Origin: a virus
Direction: 5' to 3' (one strand)
Virus record (IMG/VR): IMGVR_UViG_3300027861_000166
Location: 1-26,965 of that record
Length of the DNA stretch: 26,965 bases
A program made the translations under genes and the position numbers. Positions 14,596-22,119 of this stretch are shown piece after piece. Under the pieces are notes generated by a model. It made no database searches. It was not told where the DNA came from and was given only the letters and a program-made list of their open reading frames with translations. How positions within the stretch are numbered: position 1 is the stretch's first letter; the number at the start of each line of letters is the position of its first letter.

Positions 14596-17367
14596 TTAAC
14601 GCCTTCTTTGTGCGTTTGTATTTTGTGAAAGCGATTTGGAAACACGACTGTTTGAATTGTTCATATCCGCTGCAATTACACTAGGCGCTTCATTTCTAAC
14701 AACCCTGCTTGCTTCGTCTCTTGCAATTATTCTAACATCTTTTTCGTTTATTCTTTCAACAGTTATTTCAGAAGAACCGTAATTTTCAACAAATACGTTC
14801 AACTCTGTTTCAGTTTGTGCATTAGATGTTGTTCTAGTTCCACCGTTTGCCATATTGAATAATTGCGACTGTTGAGCACGATTCAAAACCATTTCACCGC
14901 TGTTTACTCGTGCTGTCAAATTGTCGCCAGTGAAACTAGTTCCAGGAACAACACCGCCGTCTTGGAAACTACCAGCGTTTCTTATCCGCTGCACATTTGC
15001 CAAGCCGACGCTAATCGCTGCTGCTGCTGCTGCTGCACCCAATGCAGGACCGACATAGGGAACACCTGCCAAAGAGGCATAAGCGCCCGTTGCTGCCTTG
15101 TAGGTGTCGATTGTAGCACCTGCAATAGCCGCTGCTCTACCGATACGCGCTTGCTTCTTATTTTCAGAGTTCTGCAAGCCGGATAAATGACCAAAGAACG
15201 TTTCAGCAGTTCTCAAGCGCTCTTCTTGAGCCTTATTCCAAATTTTGACCTTTTCACCGTGAGCTTGCCATTCATTTATAACGTCACGCTTTCTAAGTTC
15301 ATCTATTAACGCATAACCCCTTTCAAGTTCTTCTATTCTATGCGTCATAGATGACTTTTGAATTTCTTCAAACTTGCTCTGCAATTCCGTTTCAGTTTGA
15401 ATTAACTTAAGCTTTTCTTTCAATGCGTTTCTTTCAAGCTTTGTTAACGTAATCTTTTTACTCAACAATTTGTTGTTTATTCTATCAAAGCGTTGCTGAA
15501 GCTCACCTTCACGACCGATTAATTTAGTAAGTCTAAGTTGCGAATCCAATTCGCGGTTAATCTTTCTTAAAGTATCTGCTCTTTTTTCAGCAGCTTTTCT
15601 AGCTTTAGGATCGACCACAGCGGGAGCTTCGCCAGCCTGTCTTAAAGTATCAACACCACCTGCTTTTCTAGCTGCTCTTATTTTAGCAACGCGTTTTTCA
15701 ATTAACGCAAAAGCTTTGCCTATAAAATCAGTGCCAAATGCTTCTTTAAACTCTTTTTTGGCAATAGCACCAATTTCAACTAAAGCACCCGTCATCTTCT
15801 TTTTATATTTATCTAACTTGACATCAAATTTAGATAAATCAAAAATAGGATCTTTTCCCAAAAACTTAGCAGCTTCGTTAGCTAGTTCCAACGGGATAGT
15901 TAATTTTTTAACAACAGCGTTGACCATATTTTCAACAACGCCAATAACTAAATTATTAGCTAGAATAAATATATCTTCTAATGCGTTTGGAAACAGTTTC
16001 CAAGCTGAAATAACTGTATTAAGTGATCCAGAAAAGAGACTAATTATCCAATTAACAGAAGTTTTTACAAAGCCCACAACCATATCAAGGCCGTCCATAA
16101 ATAACCTTTGAAAGCTATCAACCTCTAATATAGTACCCTCGAAAGCGCTATTCCACAGTTTGCCAAATGTATCAGCTGCCCATTTGATTTCCTCAACGAT
16201 CAATTGAGAGAATGCAACAAAGTAATCACCAGCAATTACAAGATTATCAGCAAGGCTTAAAATCCCAGTTGATAAGCCGTCTGTAATTCCAAATGCTTTA
16301 TTTATTTCACCAAAAGCCCGAATTGCACTATCTTTCAATACAGTCCAAGCCTGTCCAAGTGTGGGCGTTAATTTAGCAAATCTTTCATCAGTTTCATCAG
16401 CTAATTCAGAAATAGCATCTCTTAAGACTTCAACAGTAAGTCTACCGTCTGCTGACATTTTCTTCAATTCACCTCTGGTGACTCCAGCGCTATCAGCAAT
16501 TTGATCAAGAACTTTAGGCATTGTTTGACTAATAATTCTAAACTCTTGACCTCTTAAACGACCTTCATTGAATGCTTGCGAAAGCTGTAACAATGCAGAT
16601 GATTGTTCTTGTGTAGTTGCACCAGATAGCAACAACAGTTTGTTCAATGTTTCAGTAAGTCTTAAAGACTCTTCTTGTGAATTTCCCAACTTTCTCAAAG
16701 ACAAATCAAAACGTTGAAAAGCTTGTGCTGTAGCAAGAACTGATGTTCTAGACCGCCTAGAAACTTCAAATATTTCATTAGTTAAAACTAACAATTGCTC
16801 TTCAGTGTCTACAACATTTTTTAACTTGTTTTGTAAGATAGTAAAAGCATCTGCAAGTCTTAAAATCGCTTGAGCAAATCGAAGTGCAACATAAGCTTTT
16901 GCTAGAGTTAAGAATGATCCAAGGCTAGCCGCTGTTCTCGAAACACCGCTTCTAACTTTTTTACCAGTTTTAACTAGTTTTTCTTTAGCATTTCTAAGTC
17001 TTAAAGAAGCAATTTCAGCTCTTTTTGTTGCGGCTATTGCACGTTGCCTTGCTGCTGTCGTTCTATGCATTGAAGCTATAGATCTTTGTCTAGCAGCTGT
17101 CGTTTTTTCAACCTCCATCCTTGCTTTTTGTTGCGCCAACGCTGTTTTTTCAATTTCAGTTTTTACTTTTTGTTGACCCAACGCCATTCTAGTTTGTATG
17201 TCAGCAAGTCTTTTGAAAGGAGTGGTGTTGATTGTAGATAAGCTTTTCTTCAATCTTTTGATATTAGCATCTGCGTTTCTAGCTACTGTAGCAATGCGTA
17301 AAAGCTTTTTAGCAACGTTAGATGAAACCTTATCTCTTATTTCAATGTCAATTCTTTCATCTGGCAT
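14596..17367 (-). CDS. Tape measure protein (923 aa)
   Basis: Residues 64-133 are five 14-residue repeats (GQQKVKTEIEKTAL, AQQKARMEVEKTTA and related), an alpha-helical rod. The conserved tape measure domain spans ~200-350 (GRLRGQEFRIISQTMPKVLD, then TPTLGQAWTVLKDS). Hydrophobic helices at ~428-490 could insert in a membrane. A coiled coil spans ~600-720, and a Gly/Ala-rich part (GPALGAAAAAAAISVGLANV) is followed by GGVVPGTSFTGD and NSGEMVLNRAQQSQLF, the usual C-terminal signature. It sets tail length and is ejected with DNA; at ~0.15 nm per residue the tail would be near 138 nm. AAAGGC supports the start. Confidence 0.93.
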   Translation of the reverse strand: MPDERIDIEIRDKVSSNVAKKLLRIATVARNADANIKRLKKSLSTINTTPFKRLADIQTRMALGQQKVKTEIEKTALAQQKARMEVEKTTAARQRSIASMHRTTAARQRAIAATKRAEIASLRLRNAKEKLVKTGKKVRSGVSRTAASLGSFLTLAKAYVALRFAQAILRLADAFTILQNKLKNVVDTEEQLLVLTNEIFEVSRRSRTSVLATAQAFQRFDLSLRKLGNSQEESLRLTETLNKLLLLSGATTQEQSSALLQLSQAFNEGRLRGQEFRIISQTMPKVLDQIADSAGVTRGELKKMSADGRLTVEVLRDAISELADETDERFAKLTPTLGQAWTVLKDSAIRAFGEINKAFGITDGLSTGILSLADNLVIAGDYFVAFSQLIVEEIKWAADTFGKLWNSAFEGTILEVDSFQRLFMDGLDMVVGFVKTSVNWIISLFSGSLNTVISAWKLFPNALEDIFILANNLVIGVVENMVNAVVKKLTIPLELANEAAKFLGKDPIFDLSKFDVKLDKYKKKMTGALVEIGAIAKKEFKEAFGTDFIGKAFALIEKRVAKIRAARKAGGVDTLRQAGEAPAVVDPKARKAAEKRADTLRKINRELDSQLRLTKLIGREGELQQRFDRINNKLLSKKITLTKLERNALKEKLKLIQTETELQSKFEEIQKSSMTHRIEELERGYALIDELRKRDVINEWQAHGEKVKIWNKAQEERLRTAETFFGHLSGLQNSENKKQARIGRAAAIAGATIDTYKAATGAYASLAGVPYVGPALGAAAAAAAISVGLANVQRIRNAGSFQDGGVVPGTSFTGDNLTARVNSGEMVLNRAQQSQLFNMANGGTRTTSNAQTETELNVFVENYGSSEITVERINEKDVRIIARDEASRVVRNEAPSVIAADMNNSNSRVSKSLSQNTNAQRRR
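16969..17178 (-). repeat. Five degenerate 42-bp repeats inside the tape measure gene
   Basis: Protein residues 64-133 divide into five consecutive 14-residue units, each beginning G/A-(Q/R/S)-(Q/L)-(K/R). The first two units are closest to each other, and units three and four to each other. This suggests stepwise duplication. Because tape measure length sets tail length, gain or loss of a unit would change the tail by about 2 nm. Confidence 0.7.
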
Positions 17368-17369
17368 AA

Positions 17370-17804
17370 TTAAGCCTTTAGTTTAGCTTGTCTAACTTGC
17401 TTTTTTCCTAACAATGCAGCGCGTTCAACGAAACCAGCAGGAGTTTGGCCCGAATAACCGTCGTTCAATCGATTGATATAAGGCAAAACGTTACTTACAA
17501 AAATAACCTGTCCTGGTTTTTTACCTTTCAAAATTTGCTTTGCTGCTGCAATAGTCGCTTCAGCGCTTGCACGTTGAGTTGAACCAAAGAAACCGGGCGA
17601 ATAAGGAAAGACAGGAACATTGACAGGATTGTCTAAACCAACTTGCCAGTTTGATAACGCTTGAGAAGAATCAACGGGTGTTTGATATGCTAAATCTATA
17701 ATAATAGTAATAGCTACCTTAACAGCAAGTTCGCTAGCTTCAGTTTTATACTTGCTAGCACGTCTTTCCATGCTTTCCGCTAAATCTAAAAGACTTTTAC
17801 CCAT
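17370..17804 (-). CDS. HK97 gp10-like tail completion/minor tail protein
   Basis: The 144 residues carry the pattern of the HK97 gp10 family: a helical N-terminus (LAESMERRASKYKTEASELA), then YQTPVDSSQALSNWQVGL, close to the family's PVDTGRARGNW motif, and a C-terminal NRLNDGYSGQTPAGFVERA. The family usually acts at the head-tail joint and sits before the tail terminator gene. Here it lies between the chaperones and the tape measure, which is unusual. The start overlaps the stop of the chaperone T frame (TAATG). It may have moved, or it may have a tail-specific role. Confidence 0.72.
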   Translation of the reverse strand: MGKSLLDLAESMERRASKYKTEASELAVKVAITIIIDLAYQTPVDSSQALSNWQVGLDNPVNVPVFPYSPGFFGSTQRASAEATIAAAKQILKGKKPGQVIFVSNVLPYINRLNDGYSGQTPAGFVERAALLGKKQVRQAKLKA

Positions 17805-18118
17805 TACTTGTTTTTCTTATTCATGTGTTTTAAATACGCTGTATCCATTTCACGCACAAAGAAAATCAAATCTTCCGTTTGCTCAAAATCAAAACCGTAA
17901 TAACCCGCATAAGTAATAATGCTTGACCATGAAATAACCTCATTCAATCTGTCTGAATCTAAATCTAAAAAAGCTTGAAGATAAACATTTAAACCTTTTA
18001 GAAGTTCAGGCTTGTTTGCTATTCTTTCTGGTATCGGCTCATTAAACCTTAAACACTGGTCAATTATGTTCTGCTCTACTTGCTCCATTTCGAGTTTATA
18101 AAGCAGAACTTCAGTTAG
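17804..18118 (-). CDS. Tail assembly chaperone T part, made as a -1 frameshift fusion (GT)
   Basis: The frame is open from the slippery site and continues to 17804. It contains an ATG at 18088 but no Shine-Dalgarno site, and its start LTEVLLYKLE lies in-frame directly after the slippery heptamer. Ribosomes that slip back one base at A AAA AAC (18118-18124) extend the 131-residue G protein by 104 residues to a 235-residue GT. T-like features are SWSSIITYAGYYGFDFEQTE and a Lys-rich end. In lambda, G and GT bind the tape measure and recruit tube protein; the order tube-G-GT upstream of tape measure is the same here. Independent translation from 18088 is less likely. Confidence 0.8.
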   Translation of the reverse strand, partial: LTEVLLYKLEMEQVEQNIIDQCLRFNEPIPERIANKPELLKGLNVYLQAFLDLDSDRLNEVISWSSIITYAGYYGFDFEQTEDLIFFVREMDTAYLKHMNKKNK

Positions 18119-18124
18119 TTTTTT
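18068..18124 (-). promoter_or_regulatory. Programmed -1 frameshift signal (slippery heptamer plus stem)
   Basis: Read on the minus strand, A AAA AAC (18124-18118) sits in the correct phase, immediately before the G stop codon TAA. Eight bases later GTTCTGCT (18109-18102) can pair perfectly with AGCAGAAC (18075-18068), an 8-bp stem with a 26-base loop that could stimulate slippage. The -1 frame is open across the site. The ATG at 18088 lies in the loop. Confidence 0.8.
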
Positions 18125-18510
18125 GACTCTGTTTCCAAATCGTTAAAATACTCATTATCGAAAGCCTTATCGTGTAAATCGTCAAAAAACTCGGGCCATC
18201 TTGGATCAGTGAGCAAGCTCATTGCTGCTTTTTTACTAAACTTGATAGGCTTACCTTCATCGTCGGTTACACCTTTCCAAGCTAGCAAGGCATTGTCAAC
18301 AAAGATTTCAACCATCTTTTCTTCGCCTTGCTTTTCAGTAATTTTATTACGCCTTACTTCTTTCGCTACTCGCTCAACTGCAACTTTATATGCTTTGTTT
18401 CGCTTGCAAAGACGTTTAACTTTAAAAGCTAAATCTTCATCGTAATTAATCCAAGCGCCTTCTTGTTCTTTTTCTTGATTTGTACCAAATCTTTCAATAA
18501 GGGTTTTCAT
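18115..18510 (-). CDS. Tail assembly chaperone G (131 aa)
   Basis: A charged, helical protein that resembles lambda G-type chaperones: AFKVKRLCKRNKAYKVAVE in the first half and LLAWKGVTDDEGKPIKFSKK followed by LLTDPRWPEFFDDLHDKAF in the second. It binds the tape measure during tail assembly and is not part of the finished virion in the lambda model. The ATG at 18510 is chosen because the longer frame (to 18660) would run through the low-complexity leader and into the tube gene. Its ribosome binding site is weak. It ends directly after a slippery A AAA AAC, so a minority product is the GT fusion. Confidence 0.82.
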   Translation of the reverse strand: MKTLIERFGTNQEKEQEGAWINYDEDLAFKVKRLCKRNKAYKVAVERVAKEVRRNKITEKQGEEKMVEIFVDNALLAWKGVTDDEGKPIKFSKKAAMSLLTDPRWPEFFDDLHDKAFDNEYFNDLETESKN

Positions 18511-18521
18511 CTTCTGTTCTC

Positions 18522-18568
18522 TTTTGTTTTTGGTTTTTGTTTTTGTTTTTGGTTTTGGTTTTGGTTTG
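18522..18568 (-). repeat. A-rich simple repeat leader before chaperone G
   Basis: On the minus strand this is about eight units of CAAAA, CAAAAA or CCAAAA (plus strand TTTTG/TTTTTGG). It lies between the hairpin that follows the tube gene and the chaperone ATG, and is non-coding under the preferred start. The RNA would be unstructured. It could act as a spacer or translation enhancer; unit number may vary by slippage. Confidence 0.75.
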
Positions 18569-18577
18569 TAGAGTAAT

Positions 18578-18609
18578 GGTAAGCCGGGAGCCGAAACCCC
18601 CGACCTACC
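18578..18609 (-). terminator. Hairpin 12 bases after the tail tube gene, attenuator-like
   Basis: On the minus strand, GGTAGGTCGGGGG pairs with CTCCCGGCTTACC over 13 positions, including three G-U pairs, and the loop is TTTCGG. No T tract follows, so full intrinsic termination is unlikely. A role in lowering read-through into the chaperone genes or in protecting the tube mRNA 3' end is plausible. Confidence 0.5.
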
Positions 18610-18620
18610 AAAAACAACTT

Positions 18621-20156
18621 TTAAGCAGGCATGCCCACAGTAGGCACGTAGGGGAGCCAAGCGCTCAACAAGGTGTAACCCGTTGGGCTTTCTGCTGCAT
18701 TCGTGTCAAGCGGGATGGTGATAGGAGCATCTTTTTCAACGTTCAGACGACCGCCGCCAAGGGCAATCAACGGCATGTCAAATACAACTGCTGAATTACG
18801 TTGAGCAACAATCATATTTAATGCAACGTCGCTATTGTTTCGAACTGCTTGCATTGCTGCAACTTCACTAAAGAAAGCAGTAACAGAACCTGAAACTTCA
18901 AAGTCACCTGCTGCTGCATCAAATGCGCCAAGCGTTCCAATTGCTTTAGTTGGAGTAACATTGTTATTAATTGCAATGTCAGCTTCAGAAATGTAAGCAA
19001 ATAAAGCGGTTGGATTCAACGTTACAGGATCAACAACAAACATTTTAATACGATAAACATCAGACGATGTATTAAACGCATCTTCATTTGGTGAACTATG
19101 ACGATTTCCGGTTTTGATACCGGTCGTTCCGTCGCGTTGAGTATTATCCATTGCTACAAAACTAAGATCTGCATTTAGCTTGTCAGCTTGTGGGATGTTC
19201 AACGTAAATTCATTAGCAATTGCACCTTCAAGATACTCCGATTGAGTACCATTTGCATCTTGCCCCAATTGACGTTCCAAGTTGTAAGAACGACGGACAA
19301 TCAATGTTGGATCTTCTTCGTTACGTATAACAGTACCAAAGAAGATTTGGAGTTCTTCAGTTGTGGTGTTTTCAGTAACTGGTGTCCAAGTTGTATCATC
19401 AAGTTCAAGAGCATTTGCAGCAATCGACTTTACCCTTGCATAACCAGGATCGTTATTTGCAAATTGATTTATTGTTGCGTCACCGCCTACAAAAATCCAT
19501 TCGCCGACGTTCAATTGCATTGTTGTAAAATCGGCAATAGTCGTGCTCAATATGATACTTGAAGCACTTGCTGTGATATCAAGATCACCAGCAGCGAACT
19601 CAAAACCACAAGCTTCAATAAATGAAGCCGCTGGCGGTGCAGCTTCTGCAACTAAAGTTTCTTCAACTTCAACAGCAGTTGCACTAACGGTAATAACCTT
19701 TTTCAAACCGTCGTTTGTCGCATCACCAAAATTTGAACCTTTAATCAAATGACCAACTAAGAAGCTACCAAGACCGCTAGCAGCTTGATATTCCTCATTT
19801 GCACCAGTGACAACAGCAGTCAAAGCAACAGCTGTACCATTGAGGGGTGCGGTTGATTCCTTTTCACGAGCGTTAGCAAAGAAAAACCCTTGCATGAGAC
19901 GTGTTAGATTGTTTTGCGTAACATCGGAGTTAAAACCGCCTGATGCGTCAAGGTCGGTCGTAGTACCCTTTTTAAGTTGTCTAGATGGATCAATTGGTGC
20001 TCTTGCCACGTTTGTAAGTTCACCACCAAAATCGGAATACGAATTCGGCTCAAGTCCAAACCAATCGGGCGTTACCGAAAGCTCTTTTAAACAATCCTCT
20101 TCAGCATAAGCTAAACCGGTTACATTGCTATCAATTTTGTTAATATCACAAGGCAT
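18621..20156 (-). CDS. Major tail tube protein (511 aa)
   Basis: The N-terminus (MPCDINKIDSNVTGLAYAEE) and the domain following it match tail tube proteins of the Phage_tube_2 kind. YNLERQLGQ, LEGAIANEFTLNIPQ and FVAMDNTQRDG are typical of the core fold, and the C-terminal ALGGGRLNVEKDAPITIPLD is also characteristic. At 511 residues it is larger than many tube proteins; an extra domain (~residues 110-270, Ala/Thr-rich) is inserted before the core. The ribosome binding site AAAGGAGG is the strongest in the window, as expected for the most abundant tail protein. The tail terminator gene precedes it and the chaperone genes follow. Confidence 0.85.
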   Translation of the reverse strand: MPCDINKIDSNVTGLAYAEEDCLKELSVTPDWFGLEPNSYSDFGGELTNVARAPIDPSRQLKKGTTTDLDASGGFNSDVTQNNLTRLMQGFFFANAREKESTAPLNGTAVALTAVVTGANEEYQAASGLGSFLVGHLIKGSNFGDATNDGLKKVITVSATAVEVEETLVAEAAPPAASFIEACGFEFAAGDLDITASASSIILSTTIADFTTMQLNVGEWIFVGGDATINQFANNDPGYARVKSIAANALELDDTTWTPVTENTTTEELQIFFGTVIRNEEDPTLIVRRSYNLERQLGQDANGTQSEYLEGAIANEFTLNIPQADKLNADLSFVAMDNTQRDGTTGIKTGNRHSSPNEDAFNTSSDVYRIKMFVVDPVTLNPTALFAYISEADIAINNNVTPTKAIGTLGAFDAAAGDFEVSGSVTAFFSEVAAMQAVRNNSDVALNMIVAQRNSAVVFDMPLIALGGGRLNVEKDAPITIPLDTNAAESPTGYTLLSAWLPYVPTVGMPA

Positions 20157-20159
20157 TGT

Positions 20160-20612
20160 TCAAGCCTCCTTTATTTCGTCGTATGTATATTCGGCTACGA
20201 CGTTAAACCGAAACCAATCTTTCTCTGGATCAAGTTCTTTAATTCTAGCATCTCGAAACCATACATTTCCGTCGGTAGAATTACCGCGATAAGCGTCTCT
20301 AGCTAACATAGCTAGTTTTCTGCCTTTTTCTATACTTTTAGCATCCGATTTAGGGCAAAATAGCTGAACAAAAACCAAACCTTCCGTTTCATATCTAATA
20401 CATTCGCCGTTTTGTAAAGTTGACTGTTCTTCTGTTACAGTCTGCTGTGAAACTCTCGCCCAAAAAACACTTGTATTCGGCTCGTTAGGTTCTTCAACAC
20501 CCCACCAACGAAGCTCAGGAACATAACCCACAATAGCTTCACTATTTGTAAACCACGCTGCTCTGAAAATACCGAAAATCTGGTCAATTGCTTCTTCGTA
20601 TGTAACAGGCAT
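20160..20612 (-). CDS. Tail terminator protein (lambda U-like, DUF4128 type)
   Basis: The 150 residues begin MPVTYEEAIDQIFGIFRAAW, followed by LRWWGVEEPNEPNTSVFWARVS, split over residues ~33-54. The next strands (GLVFVQLFCPKSD) and the ending DWFRFNVVAEYTYDE are the beta-alpha-beta pattern of tail terminator proteins. The protein caps the tube once the tape measure length is reached and joins it to the head. The gene precedes the tube gene, as U precedes V in lambda. The start follows the upstream stop directly (TAAATG) with a weak ribosome binding site, so it is probably coupled. Confidence 0.78.
   Translation of the reverse strand: MPVTYEEAIDQIFGIFRAAWFTNSEAIVGYVPELRWWGVEEPNEPNTSVFWARVSQQTVTEEQSTLQNGECIRYETEGLVFVQLFCPKSDAKSIEKGRKLAMLARDAYRGNSTDGNVWFRDARIKELDPEKDWFRFNVVAEYTYDEIKEA
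20165..20172 (-). promoter_or_regulatory. Strong Shine-Dalgarno site of the tail tube gene
   Basis: AAAGGAGG on the minus strand lies 8 bases before the ATG at 20156 and is a near-perfect match to the 16S rRNA tail. It is embedded in the last codons of the upstream tail terminator gene. It confirms the start of the tube gene and suggests high translation. Confidence 0.75.
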
Positions 20613-20879
20613 TTAACTTATCTCTTGAATATTTTCTTCACCAATTTCAGCTATACGATTAGCAGCTGCTGCTTTGTCAGTGAAGTAACATATACATAAA
20701 TCTGCAAGCTCAATATCATCATTTGCAGCAGCTTCTGTCAACTGCGATAACATACCAGACAAATCTACTACTGGAGTTGAACTTTCAAAGGTAAAACCCT
20801 TATCTTTATTATCTTTATTATCTTTATGATGGGCAAGCCAAAAACCAGACATTGGTTGTAATGATGGAGGTAATGACAT
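20613..20879 (-). CDS. Small hypothetical protein with KDN repeats (88 aa)
   Basis: I do not recognise this protein. Residues 17-27 contain three copies of a KDN-type triplet (HKDNKDNKDKG) encoded by three exact 9-bp repeats at 20801-20827. The remainder is an acidic domain (LSQLTEAAANDDIELADLC, CYFTDKAAAANRIAEIGEE) with a helix-strand-helix pattern. It follows the head-closure gene (TAAATG junction) and precedes the tail terminator, so a neck-related role is possible. The repeats look like a flexible linker. Confidence 0.65.
   Translation of the reverse strand: MSLPPSLQPMSGFWLAHHKDNKDNKDKGFTFESSTPVVDLSGMLSQLTEAAANDDIELADLCICYFTDKAAAANRIAEIGEENIQEIS
20801..20827 (-). repeat. Three exact 9-bp tandem repeats (TATCTTTAT on plus strand)
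   Basis: Three identical consecutive copies of a 9-base unit keep the reading frame and encode the KDN/KDK run of the small neck-region protein. A short unit of this kind is prone to gain or loss by slippage without breaking the gene. Confidence 0.85.
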
Positions 20880-22118
20880 TTAACAAGATACTCCAACTAA
20901 AGTAATGTAAAGAAGGTTTCCACCAACAGGTGCATCTCTAAGTTCAAACGGTCCTGATCTAAACTGCAAAGCTCCACCGGGACCGAATGCGGTGTTTCCA
21001 TCGCTAGGATAAATTGCAGAGCTTTGCGAACCTGCATTTGCTTCACCCCAACGGTAGACGTCATAAACATAAGCACTTACGTCAACACCGTCCCAACGAA
21101 TTTCACCTCTAACTTCTTGATCAGGAAACATGCCTAAATAAAACATTGGCGAGCCGTTTTTAGTCACGGTTATAAAATGTGATCCAGCGCCAAAAGCAAA
21201 TGCATAAATGCCATAAACTACACCGCCAATTGTAACACTAAAACCAACGTTGTGAAGCACATCTGGAGTCACATCCCTCTGAAACTGACCTTTAAGCGAA
21301 CCTACTGGTAGAGCTACGCCCGGCAAACCAATTCCACTTTGGGTTTGACCCGTTTGTGAAACTTCATATTGACCGTTACCAATAATTGAACCTGCTGTAC
21401 CAAAATTAAACAAACCTCGACGGGTCCAATTAAAATCACCAACAGCTGTAGAATCGCAATCGCTGTAGTTAAGATCAGCAAGAGGAATGCCTTTCAAATG
21501 TGCAAAATCAGTCGGAGGATGTGTAGTCTCACCATCATCACATTGATACAAGAAATTTGGGTTATTAGCTAAACCGTATGTTAAACCTATTTCTCCGGCT
21601 TTAATATAATTGCCTTCAAAACAAGGATAACCATATTCAACAGTAGGGTTGTTTGCATCATCAAAAACACCAACAACGTTATCTAGTTCATCAGTCCAAA
21701 CATGATTAGTAACTACATCAGAAGAAACTGTGTCAGGTGCTCCAAGTTCCATTGTATAAAGAATAACACCTTCATTATTAGGTTCAACTGTATCAATGGT
21801 TTCAACAACGTATTGTTTATCACCTCTAATGATAACATCTTTTAATTTAGGTGTAAAAGAGGCTTGCCCCATATAGCCCAAAAGCAAGCCTTTTGGAACT
21901 TCGCTATCCTTTCTATATTGCAAGGATTTCTCACGTTCTTTATTACGTGGAAGAAATGCAATACGTACAGTGTTGTCTACTAAAATATCATTGGAAGGTT
22001 TCCAAGGTTTAGTAGGGTCTGAAGGTGTTCCGTTTATTATAGTTCTCCATGTCACCGACTGACCATATTTCTTGATCATTCGGAGTGCAGACGCTATTTG
22101 TCGATCATATACACCCAT
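20880..22118 (-). CDS. Head-closure-like protein fused to a large beta-rich C-terminal domain
   Basis: Residues 1-~130 (MGVYDRQIASALRMIKKYGQ, then DVIIRGDKQYVVETIDTVEP and GVILYTMELGAP) look like the small head-closure/stopper proteins encoded next to the head-tail adaptor, normally about 110-140 residues. The remaining ~280 residues are beta-rich with many Gly and aromatics (GLFNFGTAGSIIGNGQYEVS, HFITVTKNGSPMFYLG), resembling a lectin or jelly-roll module. Few stopper proteins carry such an extension, so this looks like a fusion, perhaps a neck decoration that binds glycans. The gene lies between the adaptor and the tail terminator, as expected for a neck protein. The C-terminal function is inference. 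Confidence 0.65.
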   Translation of the reverse strand: MGVYDRQIASALRMIKKYGQSVTWRTIINGTPSDPTKPWKPSNDILVDNTVRIAFLPRNKEREKSLQYRKDSEVPKGLLLGYMGQASFTPKLKDVIIRGDKQYVVETIDTVEPNNEGVILYTMELGAPDTVSSDVVTNHVWTDELDNVVGVFDDANNPTVEYGYPCFEGNYIKAGEIGLTYGLANNPNFLYQCDDGETTHPPTDFAHLKGIPLADLNYSDCDSTAVGDFNWTRRGLFNFGTAGSIIGNGQYEVSQTGQTQSGIGLPGVALPVGSLKGQFQRDVTPDVLHNVGFSVTIGGVVYGIYAFAFGAGSHFITVTKNGSPMFYLGMFPDQEVRGEIRWDGVDVSAYVYDVYRWGEANAGSQSSAIYPSDGNTAFGPGGALQFRSGPFELRDAPVGGNLLYITLVGVSC

Positions 22119-22119
22119 T

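Noticed and set aside
15716-16111. 131-aa plus-strand frame inside the tape measure gene
   Set aside because: Antisense to a confident coding region, with no ribosome binding site or family resemblance.
18522-18568. Possible CRISPR-like repeat array
   Set aside because: Units are only 5-7 bases with no spacers; this is a simple sequence repeat.
18511-18660. N-terminal extension of chaperone G through a KPKPKTKTK-type run
   Set aside because: It would translate the hairpin and simple repeat and overlap the tube gene; the ATG at 18510 gives the family-typical length.
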